Assembly: GCA_022778585.1 (NCBI GenBank)
Contig: JALFTI010000024.1
Span: 1-64,000, forward strand
DNA from: Pygmaiobacter massiliensis
Lineage (GTDB): Bacteria > Bacillota > Clostridia > Oscillospirales > Ruminococcaceae
Length of the DNA: 64,000 nt
Reading direction: 5' to 3'
The notes under the pieces are model-generated. The model was not told where the DNA came from. It saw only the letters and a program-made list of their open reading frames with translations, and made no database searches. Below, in pieces: positions 34,887-42,902 of the stretch; the first letter of the stretch is position 1, and every line of letters begins with the position of its first letter. Both the position numbers and the translations under genes were made by a program.

Positions 34887-35536
34887 ACCTGGAACGCGCC
34901 CGTTACTATCAGGAAAATATGGACAGGCTGATGCAGACCGACCGCCTGTTTTTAAAAAACCCGGTGTTGGTGACCGGATTGGGGCTGGCGCCTATTGTAG
35001 TGGCGGCAACCACCCTGAACAATGCCTTGATTTTAGGCCTGGGGGTAGCTTTGCTTTTGACCCCTACCCGGCTTTTGGCGGCAGTATGCTGCAGCCGGAA
35101 GGTTCCGGTTCAGCTACGAGGGCTTGTATATACTCTGTGTGCGGCAGTTTTATATATTCCAATCTTTTTTCTGCTGTACCAGGTGTTTGGGGTGTCGCTT
35201 TCTGCAGTGGGCCTTTACCTGCCTGTTTTAGTGGTGGAACCTATTATCATTAAACGGTACGAGCGGCCGCAGCCGGAACCGCTTGGTTTTGCCCTGCGCA
35301 AGGGCATTACCACAACCGCCGGTTTTCTGCTGGCACTGTTTGTGGTGGCTGCTCTGCGTGAATGGCTGGGGCTTGGCACTTTGCTGGGGTATCAGCTACT
35401 GGCACAGGCACCCATGCCCTTGGCAAACTATACTTCCGGCGGGTTTATCTGTGTGGGCCTTTTGGCCGCGCTTTGGCGCTGGATGGGCAACCTGTTTAAA
35501 AAATATGTCAATCTGGAGGCGAAGCAGGAGGTATGA
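34883..35536 (+). CDS. RnfE-like membrane subunit lacking both cluster cysteines
   Basis: 217 aa from GTG 34883 (overlapping TGA of the previous gene). It aligns with RnfE/NqrD: NPVLVTGLGLAP corresponds to NPxxLQVLGVC and LVVEPIIIKRYER to IITNCIVMGRAEA. The two cysteines that bind half of the intramembrane [2Fe-2S] cluster are therefore Ala and Pro here. The later TAGFLLALFVVAALREWLGLGTLLG stretch is conserved. The fold is kept but the redox centre appears lost. Coupled to its neighbours by 4-bp overlaps. Confidence 0.85.
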   Translation: MNLERARYYQENMDRLMQTDRLFLKNPVLVTGLGLAPIVVAATTLNNALILGLGVALLLTPTRLLAAVCCSRKVPVQLRGLVYTLCAAVLYIPIFFLLYQVFGVSLSAVGLYLPVLVVEPIIIKRYERPQPEPLGFALRKGITTTAGFLLALFVVAALREWLGLGTLLGYQLLAQAPMPLANYTSGGFICVGLLAALWRWMGNLFKKYVNLEAKQEV

Positions 35537-36153
35537 CTATTTTAAACGACATCCTGACCTTTTTCCTCTATGCGGTTATTGCAATTGCTGCGCAGAACGC
35601 AGTATTTACCCGGGCGTTGGGTGTCTCGCGTTTGACCCGCCTGGTGGAAACCGGGGAACTTGCCATCAGCAAGTTTACGGTGCTGTTGGCGGCGGTACAG
35701 CTGCTTTCGGCGCCGCTGGCCTTTTATGCAAACCGCCTGCTGGATATCAATGTTCAGCTGCGTGCGGCGCTGCGCCCGTTGGTTATGGTGCTGTGCAGCG
35801 GAGTAGCTTTTTTTGTGGTGCTTTTGGCGCTGGGCATTCTTTCGGCCAAAACGCAGATGAAAAGCCTGCGGGAGTATGCCCGGGCTTTGCCGCTGGCGAC
35901 CTTTAACTGCTGTGTAATTGGCACCTTGCTTTTAACCACTACCGGCGGATATACGCTGGTTCAGTCCATGGGGTTTGAGCTGGGCAGCGCGGTAGGGTAT
36001 GCGGCCGCGCTGGTTTTGGTCAGTGAAGGTCAACGAAAGATTCAAAACCGCAATGTGCCCGCAAGTTTTCGAGGGTTGCCGGTGACCTTGGTCTATATTG
36101 GGGTATTGGCACTGGCGATTTATGGCCTGACCGGGCACACACTGGCCATTTAA
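35533..36153 (+). CDS. RnfA-like membrane subunit lacking one cluster cysteine
   Basis: 206 aa, six helices, start overlapping the previous stop (ATGA). It aligns with RnfA/NqrE: AQNAVFTRALGVSRLT corresponds to ENMALSFFLGMCTFLA, so the first cluster cysteine is Ser. The second is kept in ATFNCCVIGTLLL. The C-terminal VPASFRGLPVTLVYIGVLALAIYG is close to the family consensus. With the E-like partner, only one of four [2Fe-2S] ligands remains. Last gene of the reduced Rnf module; the next gene starts 45 bases later. Confidence 0.87.
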   Translation: MTILNDILTFFLYAVIAIAAQNAVFTRALGVSRLTRLVETGELAISKFTVLLAAVQLLSAPLAFYANRLLDINVQLRAALRPLVMVLCSGVAFFVVLLALGILSAKTQMKSLREYARALPLATFNCCVIGTLLLTTTGGYTLVQSMGFELGSAVGYAAALVLVSEGQRKIQNRNVPASFRGLPVTLVYIGVLALAIYGLTGHTLAI

Positions 36154-36198
36154 GGCTGGAAGGTTAAAAAAGGTACAGGCGTAGAAGGAGAGTTTTAT

Positions 36199-37407
36199 AT
36201 GGGCAAAAAACCTGTCAAAATCAAGCGTTATCGGCGCAGCTTTACTGGGCCGGGCAGCCATATGAGCACCATTCGTCGGGTGGCATTTTGGGCTGTGGTA
36301 GTGCTGGTGCTGTTTGGTTTGGGGTGGTTGATTGCAAAGCCGGGTCTTGATGCGGCTTCCCGGCTGTGGTACAGCTACAAAAATCAGCCCTCCTCTTCGT
36401 CGCAGCCCTCCTCTTCAGAGGTTTCCTCCGAATCGGGGCAGGCGGCTATTTCGGATGATTCAACACCAGATAGCCAGCCTCTGGAGCAAAACGAGGAATG
36501 GCAGGACTGGGTGTTTGTCTCTCTCACATCGGTTTCTACGCCGCAGGCTGCAGAACAGACTGCTCAGCAGCTGGCCCAGCAGAATGTAAAAGCGGCGGTT
36601 ATCACATTAAAAGATGAAACTGGCGCCGTATATTATGACTCCCAGCTGCAGCTGGCCCAAACAGCCAAATCGGCTTCGGCAATTGATGCTGCGGCGGTAG
36701 CCAAAGCCTTTACCGATGCAGGGGTAACCCCCATAGCCGGTATTTGGGCGTTTAAAGACTCTACCGCACCTTACAGCGATCGTTCCCTGGCCGTAAAATA
36801 TCAGGGAACCGATTATAACTGGCTGGATAATTCCCAGGAGCTGGGAGGAAAGCCTTGGCTAAACCCCAACAGTGAAGGCGCACAGGATTATATTGCCGGC
36901 CTGGTGGAAGAGGTTACCCAGTTGGGCTTTTCCAAAACTTTGGTATTTGGGCTGCAGTTCCCGGAAGGATACAGCCTAGATGCCTGCAGTTACGGCACAA
37001 TGAATGGCAGCAAGGCGCAGGTGCTGACCCAGTTTGGACAGCGGCTGGAATTGATTGAAGGCGCCGAGGTTTGGTTTGCTTTTGGCCAGGCGACATTGGA
37101 TGGCAGTGCCACGGCTCCTTATGGAGATGTATCGCCTGCTACTTTCGGTTTTGAAAATGTGTTGGTGCAGACGCAGATTACGGCAAGCAGCGCACAGCAG
37201 GCGGCAAGTTCAGCCAGTTCGGCTGCGAATGAAACCGATACCGCTGGTACGGCCGGTCAGCTGCTGGAACAATTGGCCCAGCAGCTAACTGAAAATGGAG
37301 CCAAAAAGCTGGGATATTACCTGACTGGGGCCAGCCAGATTGAGCAGGATGAAATTAGCCAACAAGCCCGTGCGGCAGGCTTTACCGTTTCGCTGACGCA
37401 GCAGTGA
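36199..37407 (+). CDS. Membrane-anchored putative glycoside hydrolase (DUF4015/GHL-like)
   Basis: 402 aa. A basic N-terminus, one helix at about residues 29-49, then a Ser-rich linker (about 58-90) and an extracytoplasmic domain. WVFVSLTSVSTPQAAEQTAQQLAQQNVKAAVITLKDETG, FTDAGVTPIAGIWAFKD and PWLNPNSEGAQDYIAGLVEE follow the pattern of DUF4015 TIM-barrel proteins related to glycoside hydrolases. Catalytic acids are not assigned and no substrate is known. AAGGAGAG precedes the ATG. It sits between the Rnf-like module and small enzymes on the same strand. Confidence 0.72.
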   Translation: MGKKPVKIKRYRRSFTGPGSHMSTIRRVAFWAVVVLVLFGLGWLIAKPGLDAASRLWYSYKNQPSSSSQPSSSEVSSESGQAAISDDSTPDSQPLEQNEEWQDWVFVSLTSVSTPQAAEQTAQQLAQQNVKAAVITLKDETGAVYYDSQLQLAQTAKSASAIDAAAVAKAFTDAGVTPIAGIWAFKDSTAPYSDRSLAVKYQGTDYNWLDNSQELGGKPWLNPNSEGAQDYIAGLVEEVTQLGFSKTLVFGLQFPEGYSLDACSYGTMNGSKAQVLTQFGQRLELIEGAEVWFAFGQATLDGSATAPYGDVSPATFGFENVLVQTQITASSAQQAASSASSAANETDTAGTAGQLLEQLAQQLTENGAKKLGYYLTGASQIEQDEISQQARAAGFTVSLTQQ

Positions 37408-37425
37408 GAAGGAGGCGGGCACAGA

Positions 37426-37854
37426 ATGTATGTGCGCACCGCTGGGCAGACAGACCTGCCCGGCCTGTATGAACTGTGTTGTGCCAGTGCTGGCAGAAAA
37501 TTGCAGCAGGATGTATTTGCTCAAATTTTTAAGGCAGTTTGCGCAGACAGCCAACGCCGTTTGGTGGTGGCTGTGGAGGACGAGCAGATTGTGGGGTATG
37601 CAGATCTGCAGATTCAGGTTTTGCTTTCGGACTGTGCGCCGGCTGCAGTGCTGAGCGAATTTTATGTGGCACAGCCTTATCGCGGTACGGGGGTGGGTAC
37701 AGGCATGCTGATTGCGTTAACCGGGCAGGCCCGTGCGGTTGGCTGTACCCGGCTTTTAGCAAACTGTTCCCGTGTGAACCTGAAAAGCCAGGCTTTTCTG
37801 GATCGGCATGGTTTTGTGCGGGTACAACACCGGTATGAAAAGGCACTGCGCTGA
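37426..37854 (+). CDS. GNAT family N-acetyltransferase
   Basis: 142 aa; AAGGAGG lies 10 bases before ATG 37426. The acetyl-CoA signature is SEFYVAQPYRGTGVGTGMLIAL, followed by GCTRLLANCSRVNLKSQAFLDRHGFVRVQHRYEKAL, the typical C-terminal strand and helix. It acetylates a small molecule or protein amine that cannot be inferred. Part of the same-strand run with only short gaps on both sides. Confidence 0.92.
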   Translation: MYVRTAGQTDLPGLYELCCASAGRKLQQDVFAQIFKAVCADSQRRLVVAVEDEQIVGYADLQIQVLLSDCAPAAVLSEFYVAQPYRGTGVGTGMLIALTGQARAVGCTRLLANCSRVNLKSQAFLDRHGFVRVQHRYEKALR

Positions 37855-37914
37855 AAGCAGCCTAAACGGCCAAAAGAGGTTTTCGGGCCAGAATACAGGG
37901 GAGGATGCAGCGGT

Positions 37915-38550
37915 ATGGATGTCATGATCCTGGGAATTGCAGGGGGAACCGGCAGCGGAAAAACCACCCTTACCAATCGCCTGAAGGAGCACTTTGGGGA
38001 AGATGTAAGCGTTATCTATCATGATAATTACTACAAGCGGCATGACAATATGCCATACGAAGAGCGCTGCCTTTTGAACTACGATCACCCGGATGCGTTC
38101 GATACGGATCTTTTAATTGAGCATCTGCACCAATTGCGTCAAGGACAGGAGATCTGCTGCCCGGTATATGATTATACCGTCCACAACCGTTCAGATAAAA
38201 CTGTGCTGGTAAAACCTGCACCGGTTATTATTGTGGAGGGAATTTTAATCTTTCAAAACCCACAGCTGCGGGATATGATGGATATTAAAGTGTTTGTGGA
38301 TACCGATGCAGATGTGCGGATTTTGCGCAGAATTATGCGGGATGTAAAAAAGCGTGGGCGCAGCTTGGAATCGGTTGTGCAGCAATACTTGACTACAGTG
38401 AAACCCATGCATGAACAGTTTGTGGAACCCAGCAAGCGCGCAGCGGATATTATTGTGCTGGAGGGCGGAAAAAACCAGGTGGCGCTGGAGATGTTGATTC
38501 AGCGGGTGGCAAGTCATCTGGCCAGTGTCCACTTAGCACAGTGCCAATAA
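37915..38550 (+). CDS. udk: Uridine kinase
   Basis: 211 aa. P-loop GIAGGTGSGKTTL at residues 7-19, then VIYHDNYYKRHDNMPYEER and the DHPDAFDTDLLIEHL stretch that binds the nucleoside. It phosphorylates uridine and cytidine for pyrimidine salvage. GGGAGGATG lies upstream; ATG 37915 and 37921 are both possible starts. It ends the run, with a terminator at 38557-38590. Confidence 0.96.
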   Translation: MDVMILGIAGGTGSGKTTLTNRLKEHFGEDVSVIYHDNYYKRHDNMPYEERCLLNYDHPDAFDTDLLIEHLHQLRQGQEICCPVYDYTVHNRSDKTVLVKPAPVIIVEGILIFQNPQLRDMMDIKVFVDTDADVRILRRIMRDVKKRGRSLESVVQQYLTTVKPMHEQFVEPSKRAADIIVLEGGKNQVALEMLIQRVASHLASVHLAQCQ

Positions 38551-38556
38551 AAATAA

Positions 38557-38590
38557 AAAAGCACCGGGGTTATTTTGCTCCGGTGCTTTT
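38557..38590 (+). terminator. Terminator after udk
   Basis: Stem aaaagcaccgg / ccggtgctttt with a 12-base loop. Confidence 0.8.
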
Positions 38591-38638
38591 GTCGGCTTGG
38601 GAAGAATAGTTTGCAGCAATGCAAGAGGCAGCGGCTGT

Positions 38639-39463
38639 ATGATGGCAAAAGAATGCGGGGATAAGAGCGTGAAAAAACAAAAAGTTAAACTGGTTTGCAG
38701 TGACCTGGACGGTACTTTGCTGCGAAATGGGGAGAAAATGCCGCGCCCGGAGCTGTTTGATTTGGTGCGGCGGCTGGCAGAACAAAAAATTCAGTTTTGT
38801 CCGGCAAGCGGCCGCCAGTTTGCCAGCATTCGCCGCTTATTTGAACCGGTGGCAAAGGATTGTTTATATTTATGTGAAAATGGCTGCCTTATTTGCGATG
38901 CAGATGGGCGAGTTTTGCATAAAACTATAATGGAGCGAAAACTTGCAGAGCAGATTGTGCAGGATTTTCTTGCAGGAAGCAATGGCCAGGGCGAGATTAT
39001 GTTGTCGGGGGAACGGATAGGATACCTGATCTGTCAGGGGCTGGGAATTCAGCGGGAGGTCACCAGTTACGGCTACGATTCGGTTGTGGTGGAGCGGGTA
39101 GACCAAATTCCGGAGGATATTTTGAAGGTTTCCCTCTATCTGCCTGGCGGCGTAGAGCCATTTGTCAAGCGGTTTGTGCCCCGTTGGTCGCATGTGAATG
39201 CGGCAGTGGCCGGTGCTTGCTGGATTGATACAACCTTCGGAAATAAAGGAACCGGCGTGCAGGCTGTATGTCGCATTTTAGGCATCCAGCCCAGTGAGGT
39301 TATGGCGTTTGGAGATAATTTTAATGATACATCCATGTTGGACTTAGTAGGTTTTCCCTGTCTAATGAATACCGCCCACCCCGAGCTGCGGGCTCGGTAT
39401 CCACACCAGGTAAAAAGCCCGGAACAAGAGCTGCACCGCCTATTAGAAGATTTGGATAGGTGA
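38639..39463 (+). CDS. Cof-type HAD hydrolase
   Basis: Motif I is LVCSDLDGTLL, motif II CPASGR, and motif IV VMAFGDNFNDTSML; a C2b cap lies between. Such enzymes dephosphorylate sugar phosphates, FMN or related compounds. The start is uncertain: ATG 38639 has a poor ribosome site, while GTG 38669 follows GGGGATAAG and gives MKKQKVKLVCSDLDGT (264 aa). I give the longer form (274 aa). A terminator at 39561-39594 closes the gene. Confidence 0.9.
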   Translation: MMAKECGDKSVKKQKVKLVCSDLDGTLLRNGEKMPRPELFDLVRRLAEQKIQFCPASGRQFASIRRLFEPVAKDCLYLCENGCLICDADGRVLHKTIMERKLAEQIVQDFLAGSNGQGEIMLSGERIGYLICQGLGIQREVTSYGYDSVVVERVDQIPEDILKVSLYLPGGVEPFVKRFVPRWSHVNAAVAGACWIDTTFGNKGTGVQAVCRILGIQPSEVMAFGDNFNDTSMLDLVGFPCLMNTAHPELRARYPHQVKSPEQELHRLLEDLDR

Positions 39464-39560
39464 AAATGCAGGCTGTAACTAACTGGAAGCTTTATAAGGC
39501 TCAAAATGTTTCGGCAGTTTTTTCCCAAAACGGAAATTTTGGTCTTTTGTGATAATAATA

Positions 39561-39594
39561 AAAAGGGAAGCAGAAGATTTTCTGCTTCCCTTTT
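39561..39594. terminator. Bidirectional terminator
   Basis: Stem aaaagggaagcagaa / ttctgcttccctttt with a GATT loop between convergent genes. Confidence 0.9.
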
Positions 39595-39619
39595 GGTATG
39601 TTTTGAAAAAATCTGTTTT

Positions 39620-40456
39620 TTAATCCATCCGCACCATGTTTTTCTGTGTTTTGGCCTGGTAAAGCAATCGGTCAGCCTGGCCCACCAGGTCAGCAGCGGG
39701 GCGCTCGCGCCAGGCTCCGCCAATGCTTACGGATAAATTCAGTTCCGGCCAGTCAGGAAGGGAATTTTCTTCCACGGAATGGCGTATTTTTTCCAGTTTT
39801 TGGGCAAAAGCATCTCGGCCAATTCGCCGAAAAACCAAAAGAAATTCGTCGCCGCCAAACCGAACCAGCGCATCGGTACTGCGAATATCCGCCCGAATTT
39901 TGTGGCAGACCGCCCGCAGTGCCGCGTCGCCGGCCGGATGACCATAGGTGTCGTTGATTCGCTTAAAGTCATCGATATCTAACATGGCGACGGCTTCATG
40001 GTCCAGGTCCCGTAATTGTTCCTCGTAGTAATTGCGGTTATAAGCGCCAGTTAAAGCGTCAATGTAAAGCTTGGTATTGTAAGAAGAAATTGCTTCAATA
40101 AATTCGTTCTTGCCATGAACACCCAGCATGGTATCATCCGAAATTTGGGAAATCATCTCCATTACACAGCTTTTGCCTTCAATCTCCACAAGATTGGCTG
40201 TAATGTGAAAAATTTTATCTCCCACAAATTCAAATTTGGTTGTCTTTTTTTCGGTGGAAAGCGCCCGCACAGAAATGCAGTTGGGACAGCGCTCCTCCCG
40301 CAGCCAGGTCTGGTAACACCGGTATGGGCTTTTTTCAAATTCTCCCTCCTGCGTAAGCGGGAGGTATTGTTCGGTCACATCGGCATTTACAAACCGAACA
40401 CGATCAAAAACAAAACGCAGCTGACAAGCAAGCTGCCAGGCTTCTTTTCTGGTCAT
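39620..40456 (-). CDS. Diguanylate cyclase (GGDEF domain)
   Basis: 278 aa from ATG 40456, eight bases after GGAG; a GTG at 40465 is in frame. Residues about 1-115 form a PAS-like sensor part with two Cys (EERCPNC). The GGDEF domain starts with YIDALTGAYNRNYYEE, then DIDDFKRINDTYGHPAGD, and has an intact RFGGDEFL active site. An RSTD motif five residues before GGDEF is a c-di-GMP feedback (I) site. It makes c-di-GMP in the cytoplasm; no membrane segment is present. Single gene. Confidence 0.95.
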   Translation of the reverse strand: MTRKEAWQLACQLRFVFDRVRFVNADVTEQYLPLTQEGEFEKSPYRCYQTWLREERCPNCISVRALSTEKKTTKFEFVGDKIFHITANLVEIEGKSCVMEMISQISDDTMLGVHGKNEFIEAISSYNTKLYIDALTGAYNRNYYEEQLRDLDHEAVAMLDIDDFKRINDTYGHPAGDAALRAVCHKIRADIRSTDALVRFGGDEFLLVFRRIGRDAFAQKLEKIRHSVEENSLPDWPELNLSVSIGGAWRERPAADLVGQADRLLYQAKTQKNMVRMD

Positions 40457-40633
40457 ACTGCTCACTCCATGATCTGGGTCTTATCAAAGGTCAGCCCGTT
40501 CAGAAAATTTTATATAACAATTTATCTGTACCAATATACGCATAGAAAACTGAACAAAACTGAGTCTCACTTTTATTATACTGGAAAAAAATGGTAATAC
40601 AAGCAAAAATAATGCCAAGAGAGCGAAGAACCG

Positions 40634-41536
40634 TTATTCTTTCCAGCGGGTGGCAAGTGCCTGTGTTACCTGCTGTTTTTGGGGAATAGAGGAAGCGGCG
40701 CCGAGTTTTTCTACCGCCAAAGCGGCTGCTGCACTGGCAAAACGCAGTGCTTGCAGAGGAGAGGTATTTTGCCACTGGGCCAGAAAATACCCGGTAAAGG
40801 TGTCGCCTGCTGCAGTGGTATCCAAAGGGGTTGTATGGAAAGCAGGGCAGAAAAACAGCTCGTCTTTCGTTTGCAGGTAAGCGCCGTTTTCCCCTGCGGT
40901 CAATAGAATGGCTTGGTTCGAGAAACGACTGTGCAGGGCATGCAAAATATCCGAATATTCGCTGCTGTTGCAGCTGGCCAGTGCCTGCCCTTCCCCCTCG
41001 TTTACCAAAAGCAAATCCACTAGGTCAAGCGGGGCAGAAAAAAGGGCAGGGCCAATGGGGGAAGCGTTTAAAGCTACCTGCATGCCGCGAGAATGGCCAA
41101 ATTGGATTGCCTCACTCAGGCAGGATGTTTCATTTTGAAGCAAAAGCAGATCTCCCTTGCCAAAGCCGTCCAAAGCGCGCTGTAAGTATTGGGGGGTAAT
41201 GCAACCGTTTGCACCAGGCCATACCAAAATGCAGTTTTCGCCGGATTGTTCCACCTGAATAACAGCATGGCCGGTAGGGTTATCCACCGTTTCAATTCGG
41301 CTGGTGTTCACCTGCGCTTGGTTTAAAAGCTCTAAAAGTATGCCGCCGTCCGGCCCCACGAGTCCCGCATGCCAAACTTCGGCCCCGGCCCGCGCAGCCG
41401 CCAAAGATTGATTCAGTCCCTTTCCTCCGCAGCCTACGGAATAATGCTGGACTCCCACGGTCTGCCCGGCAGCGGCAATTTGCTCCACCTGGTATACACG
41501 GTCCAGATTAAGAGAGCCCAAATTCAAAATGCGCAT
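40634..41536 (-). CDS. PfkB family sugar kinase, ribokinase-like
   Basis: 300 aa from ATG 41536 after AAGGAAGG. The N-terminal GSLNLDRVYQVEQIAAAGQT and SVGCGGKGLNQSLAAARAG, and the C-terminal PLDTTAAGDTFTGYFLA with catalytic Asp, are ribokinase-type PfkB motifs. It likely phosphorylates ribose or a similar sugar or nucleoside. No transporter or ribose mutarotase gene is adjacent, so the substrate is open. Confidence 0.92.
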   Translation of the reverse strand: MRILNLGSLNLDRVYQVEQIAAAGQTVGVQHYSVGCGGKGLNQSLAAARAGAEVWHAGLVGPDGGILLELLNQAQVNTSRIETVDNPTGHAVIQVEQSGENCILVWPGANGCITPQYLQRALDGFGKGDLLLLQNETSCLSEAIQFGHSRGMQVALNASPIGPALFSAPLDLVDLLLVNEGEGQALASCNSSEYSDILHALHSRFSNQAILLTAGENGAYLQTKDELFFCPAFHTTPLDTTAAGDTFTGYFLAQWQNTSPLQALRFASAAAALAVEKLGAASSIPQKQQVTQALATRWKE

Positions 41537-41606
41537 CGTTGACCTTCCTTTCATCTGCCCCAATATAGTAAAAGCGGTTTGCTGGTTGCTGTGTACCAAC
41601 AGGGAA

Positions 41607-41635
41607 AAACGGCCGGGCATTTTGCCCGGCCGTTT
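41607..41635. terminator. Terminator of the betaine transporter operon
   Basis: Stem aaacggccgggca / tgcccggccgttt with a TTT loop; on the reverse strand it is followed by T residues. It lies just past the stop of the ATPase gene at 41646. Confidence 0.85.
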
Positions 41636-41645
41636 CGTTTTCGGG

Positions 41646-42881
41646 TTAATTTGTCTTTTCTGGGTCATCAGCGGGCTGGTCGGCCGGAACGGTTTCCTCT
41701 ACCAGGCTGGAAAGAACCGAAGCTTTTGTGACGATTCCACACAAAACACCGTCGGTGTCCAATACGCTAATGGGGAATTTGGCTTCGGCAGCTATGGGCA
41801 GCACTTCGCTGATCAATACATCCGGGCGGGTAGTGGGCAGATCGGTTATCATCATTTCCTTGATGGTTCTCTCTTCCCGAATGCCGCGAATGGCGCCGTC
41901 GGCGGTCAATAGGCCGGCCAGACCCATTCGGTCATCCACCACAAATGCGGAAGAAACGCCTGCACGGCGCATTTCGTGTATGGCATGGTTGGGGCCTTCG
42001 CCCAGCCGCACCACACAGGTGGGGGTCGCCATAATATGGCTGACCGTCAGCACCTTGGTTTTATCTGCGCTGCCAATAAACTGGCGCACATAGTCATCTG
42101 CGGGGTGCGCGCTCATCTGCTCAGGGGTATCTACCTGAATGACCCGGCCGTCCCGCATAATGGCCACATGATCCCCCAGCTTAAACGCTTCGTTAATGTC
42201 GTGGGTGATGAAAACAATGGTTTTGCCCAGCTTGCGCTGAATACCCATCAGTTCAAACTGCATATCCGCCCGCACCAGTGGGTCCAAAGCGGAAAACGGC
42301 TCGTCCATCAAAAGCACTTCGGGGTCATTGGCCAGCGCCCGGGCAATGCCTACCCGCTGGCGCATGCCGCCGGAAAGTGCGCTGATCGGCTGGTGTTCCC
42401 AGCCGGAAAGGCCCACCATCTCAATCATTTCCATGGCTTTCTTTTCCCGCTCAATGGTGGAGACCCCTTTTACCTCCAGCCCGTAAGCCACATTGCCGAG
42501 AACATCCCGGTGGCTCATCAGGCCAAAGTTCTGAAAGACCATAGCAATTTTGTTGCGTCGATATTCCCGCAATTCCTTTTTGTCCAGCTTGCCAATATCG
42601 GAATTTTCAAACCGGATTACCCCGCTGGTGGGGCGGTGCAGCATATTCAGACACCGCACAAAGGTGGATTTGCCCGACCCAGACAATCCGATGATGACGA
42701 AAATCTCACCCCGGCGAACCTCGAAATTTACATCCCAAATGGCAGCGGTTACGCCGGTGCGGCGCTTTACATCTTCCCGGTTAAGCCCTTCCCCCATCAG
42801 GCGGGCGGCTTCGGTTTTGTTGGCACCGTACAGTTTGCAGACATGTTCGGCCCGCAGGATAATGTCGTTTTTCTGTTGCAT
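41646..42881 (-). CDS. Glycine betaine/proline ABC transporter ATP-binding protein with CBS domains
   Basis: 411 aa from ATG 42881 (GAGG six bases upstream). Walker A GLSGSGKST, Q-loop, signature ALSGGMRQRVGIARALA and Walker B VLLMDEPFSALDP are complete. The N-terminal extension RAEHVCKLYGANKTEAARLMGEG is specific to the OpuA/ProV family. Two CBS motifs fill the C-terminal 130 residues and sense ionic strength or nucleotides in homologues. It energises uptake of compatible solutes with the fused receptor-permease encoded just upstream. Confidence 0.96.
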   Translation of the reverse strand: MQQKNDIILRAEHVCKLYGANKTEAARLMGEGLNREDVKRRTGVTAAIWDVNFEVRRGEIFVIIGLSGSGKSTFVRCLNMLHRPTSGVIRFENSDIGKLDKKELREYRRNKIAMVFQNFGLMSHRDVLGNVAYGLEVKGVSTIEREKKAMEMIEMVGLSGWEHQPISALSGGMRQRVGIARALANDPEVLLMDEPFSALDPLVRADMQFELMGIQRKLGKTIVFITHDINEAFKLGDHVAIMRDGRVIQVDTPEQMSAHPADDYVRQFIGSADKTKVLTVSHIMATPTCVVRLGEGPNHAIHEMRRAGVSSAFVVDDRMGLAGLLTADGAIRGIREERTIKEMMITDLPTTRPDVLISEVLPIAAEAKFPISVLDTDGVLCGIVTKASVLSSLVEETVPADQPADDPEKTN

Positions 42882-42902
42882 AAAAAACCTCACTTTCTGC
42901 CG

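Noticed and set aside
33918-36153. A normal ferredoxin:NAD oxidoreductase (Rnf) complex
   Set aside because: Subunits B, C and G are missing nearby and three of four cluster cysteines are substituted, so the standard activity is unlikely.
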